A stretch of DNA of 64,000 bases from Bacteroidia bacterium. GTDB taxonomy: Bacteria > Bacteroidota > Bacteroidia > Flavobacteriales > Flavobacteriaceae. Both the position numbers and the translations under genes were made by a program. The DNA is taken from positions 124,001 to 188,000 of the forward strand of contig JAUIBW010000001.1 in assembly GCA_030427585.1 (NCBI GenBank), written 5' to 3'. Below are positions 25,806 through 36,012 of this stretch, in pieces; position 1 is the stretch's first letter, and every line of letters begins with the position of its first letter. Under the pieces are notes generated by a model, which was not told the DNA's origin, made no database searches, and saw only the letters and a list, made by a program, of their open reading frames with translations.

Positions 25806-28319
25806 ATGAAACATATTTTTACTGTTTTTTTTGCACTATTAAGCTTTATCTCTTTTGCTCAAGAGGATTTATCTTTAGAGTATTACCTTCCAAAAAATGT
25901 TACATACAATCCCGAGATCCCTACTCCACAAAGTGTACTTGGTTATGTTCCAGGAAAATGGCATGTAACCCATGACAAGCTTGTGAATTACATGCAAGCT
26001 CTTGCCAAAGCGTCTTCAAGAATAACAATCGAAGACAGAGGGAAAACTTTTGAAGACCGCCCGATACTATTACTTACAATAACTTCAGAGAAAAATCATC
26101 AAAACCTTCAGGAAATACAAAAAAAACATGTAGAACTTACCCAAGATAATTCTAACGCAATACATATAGAAGACCTACCTGCAATTGTATATCAAGGATT
26201 TTCTATTCACGGTAATGAACCTAGTGGTTCTAATGCATCATTAGTTGCGGCATACTATCTTGCTGCTGCACAGGGACAAGAAATAGACGATCTTTTAGAC
26301 AATGTTGTTATTTTATTCGATCCCTCATTAAATCCCGATGGCTTACAACGTTTTGCCTATTGGGCTAACACCAATAAAAGCAAAAATATTAGTATAGACC
26401 CTCAAGATCGAGAATATAGTGAAGTATGGCCTGGAGGAAGAACAAATCATTATTGGTTTGATATGAATCGTGATTGGCTACCAGTACAATTACCAGAATC
26501 CAGAGCTCGTATTAAGACTTTTCATAAGTGGTATCCAAATATTCTTACTGATCATCATGAAATGGGCTCTAATAGTACTTTCTTTTTTCAACCGGGAATT
26601 CAATCAAGAACGCATCCTTTAACTCCTAAATTAAATCAGGAACTCACTAAAAAAATTGGTAATTATCACGCCAAAGCATTAGATAAAATTGGCTCACTAT
26701 ATTATACCGAAGAGAATTTCGATGATTTTTATTATGGTAAAGGATCTACTTTTCCTGATATCAATGGAAGCATTGGTATTTTATTTGAGCAAGGTAGTTC
26801 TCGTGGTCATGCCCAGCAAACCGATAATGGGCTGCTCACTTTTCCCTTTACAATAAGAAATCAATTTACGGCAGCACTTTCTACATTAGAAGCGGCAAAA
26901 TCAATTCGTAAAGAATTATTAGCATATAAACGAAGTTTTTACAACAACGCCCGAAAAGAAGTAGCTAAAGATGCATATATTTTTGGTAATGAAAAAGATG
27001 CGGCTTCATCCTATCATCTTGCCGAAATCCTTAAAAGGCATCAAATCAAAATATACGAACTTAAACAAGATATAACCATTCAAGGAAATTTCTTCAAAAA
27101 AAAATATAGCTATATAGTCCCTAAAAACCAGCGACAAAAAAGGCTGTTAAAAGCTATTTTTGAAAATAGAACAACATTTCAGGATAGTCTTTTTTATGAT
27201 GTTTCTGCCTGGACGTTTCCTTTGGCTTTTAATCTGGATTATTCTAATAATGCAGCTATTTCTAATATGGGTACCGAAATATCGGATCTCACGTATCGCA
27301 AAACCAATTCGGTTAATAAAAGTGATTATGCATATCTAATACAATGGCATGAGTATTACACCCCAAAAGCTTTATATCGGATTCTAGCAAACGGATTGCG
27401 AGCCAAAGTTGGGATGAAACCTTTTTCATTAGAAAATAAAGATTATGACTATGGTACAATTTTAATCCCGGTTCAGAATCAAAAATTAAATAAAGAAGAA
27501 CTCCATAAATTATTACAAAAAATAGCTGTAGAGAATCACATCGATATCACTAGTGTTTCTACAGGTCTTACCGAGGGAATCGATCTCGGAAGCAATCAAT
27601 TTCGTGCTTTATCACTCCCAAGAATAGGATTGTTTACAGGTAGAGGAATCACATCTTATGATGCTGGAGAGATCTGGCATTTAATGGATCAACGGTATGA
27701 TATCCCTATCACAAAATTAGAAACAAGCAATTTGAGCAGACTCACTTTATCAAAATACACCCATATTGTATTACCAAATAGTCGGGGTCAATCTTTTGAT
27801 AAAGAAAAAATTGAAAAATTAAAAACTTGGGTTCGCAATGGTGGAACATTAATTGGATATAGAAATGCTGCTAAGTTTTTTAAAAATAATGAATTCATGA
27901 AAATCGAATTTGCTATCCCAAAAAACGATGCAAAAAACATATCTTTTGAACAAAGACAGGATTTTAATGGTGCACAAGTAATTGGTGGGGCTATTTTTGA
28001 AGCCGAAATAGATCGTTCTCATCCTATCAACTTTGGATACAAGAACGAAAAGATTTCACTATTCAGAAACACAAAATTATTTATCAAACCAGACAAGCAG
28101 AGTTACAACAATCCAATTCGATACACAAAAAAGCCATTGGTTAGTGGATATATTAGTAAAAAGAATTTGGATTCACTATCCGGTACAGTTCCTTTCAAAC
28201 ATAATGATTTCGGAAAAGGAAATATCATCCTGTTTACGGATAACACCAATTTTAGAGCTTTCTGGTATGGAACCAATAAATTACTAATGAATGCTATTTT
28301 CTTTAGTAATGAAATGTAA
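25806..28319 (+). CDS. Exported M14 zinc carboxypeptidase
   Basis: 837-aa secreted metallopeptidase. The signal peptide spans residues 1-19. The M14 domain (about 50-380) has the zinc motif HGNE (His135, Glu138), NPDG near 176, MNRDW (Asn221-Arg222, substrate carboxylate), HHEMG near 250 and FEQGSS with the catalytic Glu near 328. A long C-terminal part (about 390-837) resembles a glutamine-amidotransferase-like fold (GRGITSYDAGEIWHLMD, TLIGYRNA). Such large M14 proteins are common in Bacteroidota and probably digest peptides in the periplasm. Confidence 0.9.
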   Translation: MKHIFTVFFALLSFISFAQEDLSLEYYLPKNVTYNPEIPTPQSVLGYVPGKWHVTHDKLVNYMQALAKASSRITIEDRGKTFEDRPILLLTITSEKNHQNLQEIQKKHVELTQDNSNAIHIEDLPAIVYQGFSIHGNEPSGSNASLVAAYYLAAAQGQEIDDLLDNVVILFDPSLNPDGLQRFAYWANTNKSKNISIDPQDREYSEVWPGGRTNHYWFDMNRDWLPVQLPESRARIKTFHKWYPNILTDHHEMGSNSTFFFQPGIQSRTHPLTPKLNQELTKKIGNYHAKALDKIGSLYYTEENFDDFYYGKGSTFPDINGSIGILFEQGSSRGHAQQTDNGLLTFPFTIRNQFTAALSTLEAAKSIRKELLAYKRSFYNNARKEVAKDAYIFGNEKDAASSYHLAEILKRHQIKIYELKQDITIQGNFFKKKYSYIVPKNQRQKRLLKAIFENRTTFQDSLFYDVSAWTFPLAFNLDYSNNAAISNMGTEISDLTYRKTNSVNKSDYAYLIQWHEYYTPKALYRILANGLRAKVGMKPFSLENKDYDYGTILIPVQNQKLNKEELHKLLQKIAVENHIDITSVSTGLTEGIDLGSNQFRALSLPRIGLFTGRGITSYDAGEIWHLMDQRYDIPITKLETSNLSRLTLSKYTHIVLPNSRGQSFDKEKIEKLKTWVRNGGTLIGYRNAAKFFKNNEFMKIEFAIPKNDAKNISFEQRQDFNGAQVIGGAIFEAEIDRSHPINFGYKNEKISLFRNTKLFIKPDKQSYNNPIRYTKKPLVSGYISKKNLDSLSGTVPFKHNDFGKGNIILFTDNTNFRAFWYGTNKLLMNAIFFSNEM

Positions 28320-28543
28320 GAAGTATTAAGTGAACTACTACCACATTAATTTTTTCATATTGTAGTTATACTATACAAAAATGGTATCATCAAGGATTAA
28401 AAGCCTTTTGCTTTTACAAACAGAAAAAATCAAGATGAGTTCAATATTTAAAATTGTAAATTACAGTTGTAACTAAGGTTTGTTTTTGTAGACTTATATA
28501 GTATAATATTGTAATTTAGAACCTTTCAAAAAAAAATAAAATC

Positions 28544-29101
28544 ATGGCTCGTACTCCTTCTAATATGTTACCTCTTGGTACTATTGCACCCGATTTTACA
28601 CTTGTAGACTCTATTACCAATGACAAGTATTCTCTAAACGATGTAAAAGGCGAAAAAGGAACTGTGGTTATGTTTATCTGTAATCATTGCCCTTTTGTGA
28701 TCCATGTTAACGAAGAGATAGTACGTATCGCTAACGACTATCGGGTTCAAGGATTTGGTTTTGTTGCTATTAGCAGTAATGATATCGAAAAATATCCTCA
28801 GGATGCTCCTAAAGAAATGTGGAAAACCGCTCAAAAAAACAACTATACATTTCCATATCTATTTGATAAAACACAGAATATTGCTAAAGTATATGATGCT
28901 GCCTGTACTCCCGATTTTTATTTATTTGATTCAGAGTTAAAACTCATTTATCGAGGACAACTAGATGATTCCCGACCTGGAAACGGAATTCCCGTAAATG
29001 GTCGTGATCTTCGTCGGGCACTTGATGCCGTACTTCGTAATACCAAAGTTTCTGAAGAACAAAAACCAAGTATTGGTTGTAATATCAAGTGGAAAGAATA
29101 G
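28544..29101 (+). CDS. Thioredoxin-like redoxin protein
   Basis: 185-aa AhpC/TSA-type thioredoxin-fold protein. The fold starts at LGTIAPDFTLVDS; the active-site region is FICNHCPFVIHVN with two Cys in CxxC arrangement near residues 46-49. PRPG-like and ARVYDA-like features appear as TPDFYLFD and DSRPGNG. No signal peptide, so cytosolic. It probably reduces peroxides or protein thiols. A GNAT acetyltransferase follows after about 40 bases on the same strand. Confidence 0.87.
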   Translation: MARTPSNMLPLGTIAPDFTLVDSITNDKYSLNDVKGEKGTVVMFICNHCPFVIHVNEEIVRIANDYRVQGFGFVAISSNDIEKYPQDAPKEMWKTAQKNNYTFPYLFDKTQNIAKVYDAACTPDFYLFDSELKLIYRGQLDDSRPGNGIPVNGRDLRRALDAVLRNTKVSEEQKPSIGCNIKWKE

Positions 29102-29143
29102 ATACAACTTATAAAAATTGCTACAATATTGTGGCCTTAGAAT

Positions 29144-29668
29144 ATGCTAGAAGTAGTTTTTAAAGAATGTTCTGCTAAAGATATTAATAAGCTAAGTAAA
29201 ATAAGTCAACAATTCTATCCCGAACATTATGCTCATATTTGGGAAGGTAATGATCCCAGCTATTATGTAAATCTAAGTTTTAATCAAAAAGCTTTTGAAG
29301 AAGATTTTAAAACAGATGCCATTGTTTATTTTTTAATTCAAAAAGCAAATATATCTTTAGGATTGTTAAAAATAAAGAAACAACAAGCAATCAAAGGTTT
29401 TGATGCTTCTATAACAATACAGTTAGAAAAAATATATCTCTTAAAATCGGCCACAGGTCTAGGCATTGGTAAAAAAGGAATTGATTTTGTTAAAAACTAT
29501 GCTATTAACCTAGGTAAGAAAATAGTATGGTTAGATGTAATGAGTACCAGTCCTGCACTACTCTTTTATAAAAAAATGGGTTTTGAAACTATTTCTTTTT
29601 ATGACCTAGATTATCCCGGTCTAAAAGATGAGCATAGAGAAATGCAAAGAATGGTATTATCTCTTTAA
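29144..29668 (+). CDS. GNAT-family N-acetyltransferase
   Basis: 174-aa GNAT acetyltransferase. The acetyl-CoA-binding beta4-alpha3 region is LEKIYLLKSATGLGIGKKGIDFV (about 101-123; the R/Q-x-x-G-x-G/A motif appears as ATGLGIGK), followed by WLDVMSTSPALLFYKKMGFE typical of the fold end. The substrate is unknown. It follows the redoxin gene and converges with the DinB-fold gene, whose stop lies one base away. Confidence 0.88.
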   Translation: MLEVVFKECSAKDINKLSKISQQFYPEHYAHIWEGNDPSYYVNLSFNQKAFEEDFKTDAIVYFLIQKANISLGLLKIKKQQAIKGFDASITIQLEKIYLLKSATGLGIGKKGIDFVKNYAINLGKKIVWLDVMSTSPALLFYKKMGFETISFYDLDYPGLKDEHREMQRMVLSL

Positions 29669-29669
29669 G

Positions 29670-30185
29670 CTAGAGTTGAGCAATAATTTGTAAATGTGCA
29701 AAATGATGATTACCGTGCCATGCATAGATACCGATATCTTCGCCCAATGAAATTGATACATTTCCTTCTGGATGTATAAACTCTTTTTCGAGATCATAAG
29801 CAGATAAACCTTTTAAGAAGTATACCCATTTGGCATGTAAAGCTTTTATCAAGTCTAAGGATAAATGAACTGGCGCAGACTTGGTATCAAATAATTCGGC
29901 CCATAATTGCTGATTATAAGCCTTTATCATGGGTTTATTTTCTGTTAATGCCCACTTAAATCGAATATATCCATTATGATGACTATCATGAATATGGTGT
30001 ATTACTTGTCTGGCGGTCCACCCCCCGGGACGATATTGGGTTTCTAATTGTTGTTCACTAAAAGTAGAAACCAGTTTTGATAATTTCACCGGTAACTCTT
30101 CGACATCAGATATCCATTTTTTGATATGATGAGCAGTTATAATTTTTGGGCATTCAAATTTTCCTATAGGATATCTTAAATCCAT
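29670..30185 (-). CDS. DinB/YfiT-type putative metal-dependent transferase
   Basis: 171-aa DinB-superfamily four-helix protein of the YfiT/bacillithiol-transferase group. The metal-binding histidines are visible as VIHHIHDSHHN (near residues 61-71) and WHGNHHFAHL (near 155-164), and RPGGWTARQ is the family signature. Such enzymes attach low-molecular-weight thiols or act as hydrolases; which applies here is unknown. It overlaps no other gene and ends one base from the GNAT stop. Confidence 0.88.
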   Translation of the reverse strand: MDLRYPIGKFECPKIITAHHIKKWISDVEELPVKLSKLVSTFSEQQLETQYRPGGWTARQVIHHIHDSHHNGYIRFKWALTENKPMIKAYNQQLWAELFDTKSAPVHLSLDLIKALHAKWVYFLKGLSAYDLEKEFIHPEGNVSISLGEDIGIYAWHGNHHFAHLQIIAQL

Positions 30186-30195
30186 AGTGTAAAAA

Positions 30196-30993
30196 TCATT
30201 CTACTTTAGCATAAACAAATTCTTCTTTAGAAAAAAGATCTGTTAATGTAAGCATATTATCGTTTAGGTCATTGATTTTATATCTATAAATACGATCATC
30301 CATAGGGAAAAAACAAACCAATATTTCTTTATCTTCTATCCTGGTTTTCAATCGATTTGCAAATTTACCATTGTAAAAATTAAATCGTATTGTCCCTTCA
30401 AAAATCAAATAATCATCTGTATTCTGAATAAAAAGCCATTTTCCTTGTAGGGCTTCATACGTATCTCTGTTATAGAATTTGTTATCCAATAGCGCTTTCA
30501 TTTTATACGCATATTTGATAAACTCTTCTTCGGGTTCCATATCATCCATAGGTTGGCCAATTTCTTTTTTTTCTATCTCTTCATCATTTTTAAAATAATA
30601 TTTTGACTCATATTTGGTAAAAGCATTAGAGTAATCCATAATTCGTTGGCCACTTTCGTTTTTCGTTTCCAAATAAGGTCGTTGTTTGTAGTTTACATGA
30701 ATAAGTTGATCATTCCAAAAATAAAATGTAGTTACAACATCTGCTATTCTGGTACCTACTTTTCTAACAATCTTTTTGAGACGTTCATGCTCATAATATC
30801 CGTTTAGTTCTGCACCATGATCAGCCATCTTATCAAGAAACTCTTCTGGATCTAAGAAAAAGGTTTCAAATTCTATATAACCATCTATCATCTCTATTTG
30901 ATCATTGATGTTCACTAGAATATCTGCCCTTTCTTGACCAAGACCAAGATGAATATTACACAGAATCAAAAAAGTAATAAGTCCTTGTTTCAT
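30196..30993 (-). CDS. Exported hypothetical protein
   Basis: 265-aa protein with signal peptide MKQGLITFLILCNIHLGLGQ. The start is ATG at 30993 because it gives this clean signal; the frame is open 25 codons further upstream without a better start. The mature part shows no motif I know: charged helices, a Glu-rich patch (EEIEKKEIGQPMDDMEPEEE) and a C-terminal beta-rich section (residues about 190-260, FIQNTDDYLIFEGTIRFNFYNG). It lies ten bases upstream of the DinB-fold gene on the same strand. Confidence 0.7.
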   Translation of the reverse strand: MKQGLITFLILCNIHLGLGQERADILVNINDQIEMIDGYIEFETFFLDPEEFLDKMADHGAELNGYYEHERLKKIVRKVGTRIADVVTTFYFWNDQLIHVNYKQRPYLETKNESGQRIMDYSNAFTKYESKYYFKNDEEIEKKEIGQPMDDMEPEEEFIKYAYKMKALLDNKFYNRDTYEALQGKWLFIQNTDDYLIFEGTIRFNFYNGKFANRLKTRIEDKEILVCFFPMDDRIYRYKINDLNDNMLTLTDLFSKEEFVYAKVE

Positions 30994-31255
30994 ATCTAGG
31001 GGGTATGCAATTTGGGTTAAAATATAAATAAAAGAGGATTTAAACCTCCTAATATATGTTTTTAACAAAACTATTTAAAAAAACCGCAATGTTAAAAATA
31101 ATAAAAACTATGTTAAAAAAAATACAATTCATTAAAAATAAAGTTTTTAATATAAAAAACCACTAGGGATATACTAATGAAACCTTCATTATTCTCACAT
31201 TATTATCAAATCAAAAATATGAGAGATCTATTTTTATGTATCAGATAAAAGCAAG

Positions 31256-31285
31256 TTAAAAAAAAGTCCCTTTTAAGGGACTCTT
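31256..31285 (-). terminator. Terminator of the PPIase gene
   Basis: Minus strand GAGTCCC-6-GGGACTTTTTTTT, 26 bases after the PPIase stop. Confidence 0.8.
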
Positions 31286-31310
31286 TAAATTTTGTATGTG
31301 AAGATTATAG

Positions 31311-32243
31311 TTATTTCACTTCAACCAACTCAACATCAAAAATAAGTGTTGCATTAGGCGGAATAACTCCTCCTGCACCTCGATCGCCATATCCAAGATA
31401 TGGTGGAATCACAAATCTTGCTTTATCTCCTACTTGTAACAGTGCAATTCCTTCATCCCATCCAGAAATTACCTGTCCCATTCCTAAAGGAAAATCAATA
31501 GGCTGATTACGTTTATATGAAGAATCAAATACTGTGCCATCGGTCAAACTCCCTTTGTAATGCACAGAAACGGTCTTTCCTTTTTCTGCTTTTGCCCCAT
31601 CTCCTTTTTGAATAACCTTATATCTTAAACCGCTCTCGGTTTTTTCAAACCCTGCAGCAAGTTCTTCTAATAATTCTTCAGCTTTTTTTCTGGCTGCAGC
31701 TTCTCTTTCTGCTTTGGCTCCATTAAAACTTCTAAAAGTTTCGACAGCATTAAAACTTTCGGCTTCTGCTCCTACCCTCTGTATCTCTACAGATTCGATT
31801 TCATCGCCTTGTTCTATTGTATTTACAACATCCAACCCTTCTACTACTTTACCAAAAACAGTATGTTTTCCATCTAACCAAGATGTTTCTACATGAGTAA
31901 TAAAAAACTGACTTCCGTTTGTTCCTGGACCAGCATTAGCCATAGATAATACTCCTGGGCCATCATGTTTTAAATCTGAGTGAATCTCGTCATCAAATTG
32001 ATATCCTGGCCCACCAGCTCCAGTTCCTTGAGGATCTCCTCCTTGAATCATAAAATCTGCAATCACTCTATGAAATTTTAAACCATTATAGTATGGTTTT
32101 CCTTGAGGAATAGCCTGGTTTTCTATATTACCTTCTGCCAGGCCAACAAAATTACCTACCGTTCCTGGTGTTTTTTTATATTCTAGATTTACTAATATAC
32201 TTCCTTTTGAAGTATTAAATTTTGCGTATAATCCGTCTTGCAT
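31311..32243 (-). CDS. Cyclophilin-FKBP fusion peptidyl-prolyl isomerase
   Basis: 310-aa fusion of two unrelated proline isomerases. Residues 1-165 form a cyclophilin ([19 protein letters not shown] with the catalytic Arg, [20 protein letters not shown]). Residues about 200-310 form an FKBP ([56 protein letters not shown]). A helical linker rich in Ala/Glu joins them. No signal peptide is visible, so it is probably cytosolic. Such dual-family immunophilins occur in flavobacteria and some protists. It has a single-gene terminator and promoter. Confidence 0.93.
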   Translation of the reverse strand: MQDGLYAKFNTSKGSILVNLEYKKTPGTVGNFVGLAEGNIENQAIPQGKPYYNGLKFHRVIADFMIQGGDPQGTGAGGPGYQFDDEIHSDLKHDGPGVLSMANAGPGTNGSQFFITHVETSWLDGKHTVFGKVVEGLDVVNTIEQGDEIESVEIQRVGAEAESFNAVETFRSFNGAKAEREAAARKKAEELLEELAAGFEKTESGLRYKVIQKGDGAKAEKGKTVSVHYKGSLTDGTVFDSSYKRNQPIDFPLGMGQVISGWDEGIALLQVGDKARFVIPPYLGYGDRGAGGVIPPNATLIFDVELVEVK

Positions 32244-32275
32244 GACAGTCTTTTTATTTAAGTTTAAACAAGTTG

Positions 32276-32283
32276 CAAAGATA
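32276..32283 (-). promoter_or_regulatory. PPIase -7 promoter element
   Basis: Minus strand TATCTTTG (32283-32276), perfect TAnnTTTG, 32 bases before the ATG. No clear -33 TTTG. Confidence 0.45.
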
Positions 32284-32334
32284 GGAAATTGTATATGGTT
32301 TTAGTTATATTTATGTTCTAAAACCAAAAGATAA

Positions 32335-34245
32335 TTATTCTTCTATAAAGGGAAGTGATAAATTTACCACTGTTCCTTTACCTTTTTCTACATTTTTTAC
32401 AGTATAGTTTGCTTTCTTATTAAGAGATCTGGCATAGATTGTTAATCTTTCTTTTAAAATTTTACCTGAAAAAGATTCACTTTTATAACTATAGTTATTC
32501 TTAAATTTAGAAGCCTTTGAAATACCGATACCGTTATCGGTGATTTCGCACTCAATCAATTTATCTTTATTATTAATCCTTACCTTTACTTTTATATTTC
32601 CATTTTCTAAACCTCTTAATCCATGTTCTATTGAATTTTCAATAAATGGCTGTATAAACATAGGTGGGATATATATTTCTTCATTATTAATTTTAGTATC
32701 AACCTTAATCTCGTATTCGAATTTTTGAGAGAAGTTAGATTGTAATTCAAGGTAATCCTTAATACACTTTAGTTCATCCTTCAAAGAAACAAACTCTTCT
32801 CGGGAGTTCTTTAAAATTAAACGTATTAGATTACCTAATTTAGCTATATAATCTTCTGTGTTTTCTGAATTTTTATTAGCGAGGCTACTTACCGTATTTA
32901 GCGCATTAAATACAAAGTGTGGATTTAACTGTGATCGTAAAAGACGTTGTTCTAGATTAGCTGTTTCATATTTATTTTTTAATTTTCTTTGCCTGAAAAT
33001 TAAAAATCCAATACCTAATATTGAAAGTATTAATACTGCGAGAACTAACAATATTAAACTACGTTGTTTTATAATAATATCTTGTTTTTCTGTTGTTTTT
33101 TCAAGTTGGAGAATAGATGTCTCTTTTTCTTTTACTTCATAGGCAATATTGAGTTCTCTTAATTTCTGATCTAGCACATGTTGGTGAAACTCTTCTAGAA
33201 AATCATTTTTTGTCTTAGCGAATTCTAATGCTTTTATCATGTTATTACTTTCCTGATTTGCTTCTATTAAGTAATCTAACACGTTTATTTTTAAGCTTTT
33301 GAAATCATCACTAATTACTGTAAGTTTATTAATACTATCTAACACAGCATTTAGATCAACTATAGCTTTTTTTATATTTCCTTTTTTTAGTAGAACATAG
33401 CCATAATTTGCTCTAGAGAAATATTTAGATATTCCGTAGTTTTTACTGGGGTATAAATCCAACAATTCTTTAGATTTTGTATAATAATATAATGTTGAAT
33501 CCAGGTTGTTTTTTTCTCTAAAATAATCTCCTATAGTGTTATATGCAGCTCTTTCTCCTGCATAATCGTTTATTAAAATTCTTTTTTTAAGAGATTTTCG
33601 ATAATAATGAATTGCTGAATCTTTTTCACCTATCATATTATAGGAAACCCCGAGTCGATGATAAGTTACAGCAGCGTTATGATTATTTTTCATGTACCCT
33701 GAATCTTTTAACACCTTAAGTCTATACTTTAAAGCTTCTCGTTTATCACCCATTTCTAAAAAATTAGAGGACAAGTACCCATAAATATACGGATGATTTA
33801 CGGGTAGAAAATCTGGATATTTATTAATTAACTCAGCTGCACTTAATAGGTATTCTGTTGATTCCCTGTATCGTTCATCCTGAGACAGTACGATCGCCAT
33901 GTATAAATAAACAGGTTTAAGTCTAGCTTCTTCAATACGGATTTCTGTTTTGAAAGGGTTATTCGAACGCAAAGATTCAAAATGTTTTATACATTTTTTC
34001 CCATAAAAAAGAACAGAATCCTTTTCTTTATGGGTAAGGTGTATATGGATTTTTTGTCTATAATAAGCTACCCAGCCAATTAGAGAACGGTCAGACTTAA
34101 GCATGGCTTCAAAATGATCCAATGTATTAGGTTTTAAACTATTAGGGACGAAATGATTAATTTCTTCCTGGGTATATTTTTTTTGTTGACCTGTTATACT
34201 ATTACTTGTTCCTATTATCAGTAGTAGTATCATTATTTTTTCCAT
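32335..34245 (-). CDS. TPR sensor histidine kinase (LytS/YpdA type)
   Basis: 636-aa sensor kinase. The start is ATG at 34245, which yields a signal sequence (MEKIMILLLIIGTSNSITGQ) and leaves an 83-base promoter gap to the divergent regulator. Periplasmic TPR repeats fill about residues 40-360, one helix lies about 395-415, then a His_kinase domain with LNPHFVFNALN (phospho-His) and a HATPase domain with the N-box FIENSIEHGLRG and ITDNGIGIS. Its partner is the divergent LytTR regulator at 34329. The signal is unknown; the lanthipeptide genes next door are candidate targets. Confidence 0.88.
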   Translation of the reverse strand: MEKIMILLLIIGTSNSITGQQKKYTQEEINHFVPNSLKPNTLDHFEAMLKSDRSLIGWVAYYRQKIHIHLTHKEKDSVLFYGKKCIKHFESLRSNNPFKTEIRIEEARLKPVYLYMAIVLSQDERYRESTEYLLSAAELINKYPDFLPVNHPYIYGYLSSNFLEMGDKREALKYRLKVLKDSGYMKNNHNAAVTYHRLGVSYNMIGEKDSAIHYYRKSLKKRILINDYAGERAAYNTIGDYFREKNNLDSTLYYYTKSKELLDLYPSKNYGISKYFSRANYGYVLLKKGNIKKAIVDLNAVLDSINKLTVISDDFKSLKINVLDYLIEANQESNNMIKALEFAKTKNDFLEEFHQHVLDQKLRELNIAYEVKEKETSILQLEKTTEKQDIIIKQRSLILLVLAVLILSILGIGFLIFRQRKLKNKYETANLEQRLLRSQLNPHFVFNALNTVSSLANKNSENTEDYIAKLGNLIRLILKNSREEFVSLKDELKCIKDYLELQSNFSQKFEYEIKVDTKINNEEIYIPPMFIQPFIENSIEHGLRGLENGNIKVKVRINNKDKLIECEITDNGIGISKASKFKNNYSYKSESFSGKILKERLTIYARSLNKKANYTVKNVEKGKGTVVNLSLPFIEE

Positions 34246-34328
34246 AACAAATTTAATTTTAAACCTAATATATTTATTGCAACTAAAAATAGTTAATTTA
34301 GCCCAAGAGCAATCACACAAAATAGTAA

Positions 34329-35069
34329 ATGAATACAATTATCCCTGCTATTATAATTGAAGATGAAAAAGAAGCCGCCATTTTTTTATCAGACACACTC
34401 AAAAAGCGGTTTGATGATATAGAAATTATTGCAACTTCAAATAATATTAAAGATTCAATTACCCTTTTAAATAATTTTAATCCAGAATTAGTGTTTATGG
34501 ATATTGAACTAATAGATGGAGATGCATTCCAGATCTTAGATGCGATAGGTCACTATGATTTTGAAGTTATTTTTGTAACAGCTTATAGCAATTATATGGA
34601 ACAAGCTTTAGCATATTATGCTTTCAATTTTTTAATAAAGCCTATTGAAATACAATACTTACATAATATAGTTGAACGATATATAAGCTTAAAAAAGCGT
34701 TTGTTTACAGAACAAAAATACCTTTACTTAAGAGAATTTCTGACCAAATCCAAGTTATTAATCAATATAGGAGATGAACATATCGCGATAAATATAAACG
34801 ATATCATTAAATGTAAAGCAGATGGTAATTACTGCCTTTTTTTGGCGGTAAATAAATCTACGTATTTAGCTTCAAAATCTTTGAAGTATTATGAAGGCTT
34901 ATTATCTGAAAAAGGTTTTTTTAGAGCTAACAGGTCTACCCTCATTAATATTAAACATATTCACTCCATTTATAAAAAAGAGGCAATCATCTTGAGCAAC
35001 AAGGAAAAGATCATTATTTCTGTACGAAACAAACCAAAATTATCAGAGTTAATAAAAAACCTCTCTTAA
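34329..35069 (+). CDS. LytTR-family response regulator
   Basis: 246-aa response regulator. The receiver domain (residues 1-120) has the acidic pocket IIEDE, the phospho-acceptor Asp58 in VFMDIEL and the Lys in FLIKPIE. The LytTR DNA-binding domain follows (about 145-245; IIKCKADGNYCLFLAV, FFRANRSTLINIKHI). It is divergent from its kinase partner and convergent with the lanB C-terminal gene, 65 bases apart. LytTR regulators commonly control peptide and surface genes. Confidence 0.92.
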   Translation: MNTIIPAIIIEDEKEAAIFLSDTLKKRFDDIEIIATSNNIKDSITLLNNFNPELVFMDIELIDGDAFQILDAIGHYDFEVIFVTAYSNYMEQALAYYAFNFLIKPIEIQYLHNIVERYISLKKRLFTEQKYLYLREFLTKSKLLINIGDEHIAININDIIKCKADGNYCLFLAVNKSTYLASKSLKYYEGLLSEKGFFRANRSTLINIKHIHSIYKKEAIILSNKEKIIISVRNKPKLSELIKNLS

Positions 35070-35134
35070 ATCCTAGACCGTATTTATTCCTAATCTTTTA
35101 CAAAACTAATAGAAAAGAAAAAACGAATATTTTT

Positions 35135-36010
35135 TTAGACTTTCTTCCTAGCCCTTTCGGACATATAATACCGATGTAAAAAATCATAACAAATCATTTC
35201 ATGAATACGATTTTTAGATTTAAAAAGGCGATTCATCAGCATATGTATATAGCTTGCCAATAAATCATTCAAATCTTTTTTGTGTTCTTTACTAAATATA
35301 GATTCAACCACTGAAGATATACCTGTACACTTTTCATTTAAAATATCAAACAAAGGTTGGTAATCTGTCATATTAGAGGCTTCAACAGTCATAAACCCCT
35401 CAATTTCCTTTCTTTTATCTCTATATTTATCTTTTATTTGATTATTAAGTGTTTTAGATTCATGAAATTCACTTCTAAAATTAACTTTTAAATTATGTAA
35501 CAATTCTATTTTTTGAGTTTCTGTATACCGAAAACTATCTAATAAATTGTCGATTGCTTTTAAACCAAAAAGCCAGCGTATTTCTTCTCCTTCATCCCCT
35601 TCGATCATACTAATTAATGTGCTAATCATAATACTATCATAAAAAAAAAGGGATTCAGCTTCAACAATGGTATTAGCGCCATATCGTTCTATCTCGCGAT
35701 GATACGTATCTGTTTGAATTTTCCATATTAAATCTTTATGAATCAAATCTTTTAAATGAGGGGTTATCAATAAAACAATTTTACCCAAATAGTCTAAATG
35801 TGTGAGATGAAAACGGATTCTAAGATGTTCCTTTGGATCTGCATATCTAATAAAAAACCATTTATCAATCCAACCTTTCTTTAACAAATTATCCGTAATT
35901 GGCTTTACTATATTCCCTAATATAAAATCTGCTGTATTAGGGCCTGTATACACTTTATAATATAGCCATTCTTCTCCTAATATAAAGGAACGTTGTATAT
36001 CTTTATTCAT
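35135..36010 (-). CDS. LanB elimination subunit (SpaB_C/thiopeptide-type)
   Basis: 291-aa 'thiopeptide-type bacteriocin biosynthesis' protein, equivalent to the C-terminal elimination domain of full-length LanB. It removes glutamate from glutamylated Ser/Thr to give dehydroalanine/dehydrobutyrine. Visible features are EEWLYYKVYTGP at the start, WFFIRYADPKEHLRIRFH and TYHREIERYGA (catalytic His/Arg/Glu region), and the C-terminal MLMNRLF. It begins two bases after the stop of the larger subunit, so they are co-translated. Confidence 0.9.
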   Translation of the reverse strand: MNKDIQRSFILGEEWLYYKVYTGPNTADFILGNIVKPITDNLLKKGWIDKWFFIRYADPKEHLRIRFHLTHLDYLGKIVLLITPHLKDLIHKDLIWKIQTDTYHREIERYGANTIVEAESLFFYDSIMISTLISMIEGDEGEEIRWLFGLKAIDNLLDSFRYTETQKIELLHNLKVNFRSEFHESKTLNNQIKDKYRDKRKEIEGFMTVEASNMTDYQPLFDILNEKCTGISSVVESIFSKEHKKDLNDLLASYIHMLMNRLFKSKNRIHEMICYDFLHRYYMSERARKKV

Positions 36011-36012
36011 AA

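Noticed and set aside
28381-28476. 31-codon ORF between the M14 peptidase and redoxin genes
   Set aside because: No ribosome site, homology or conserved context; overlaps a weak hairpin.
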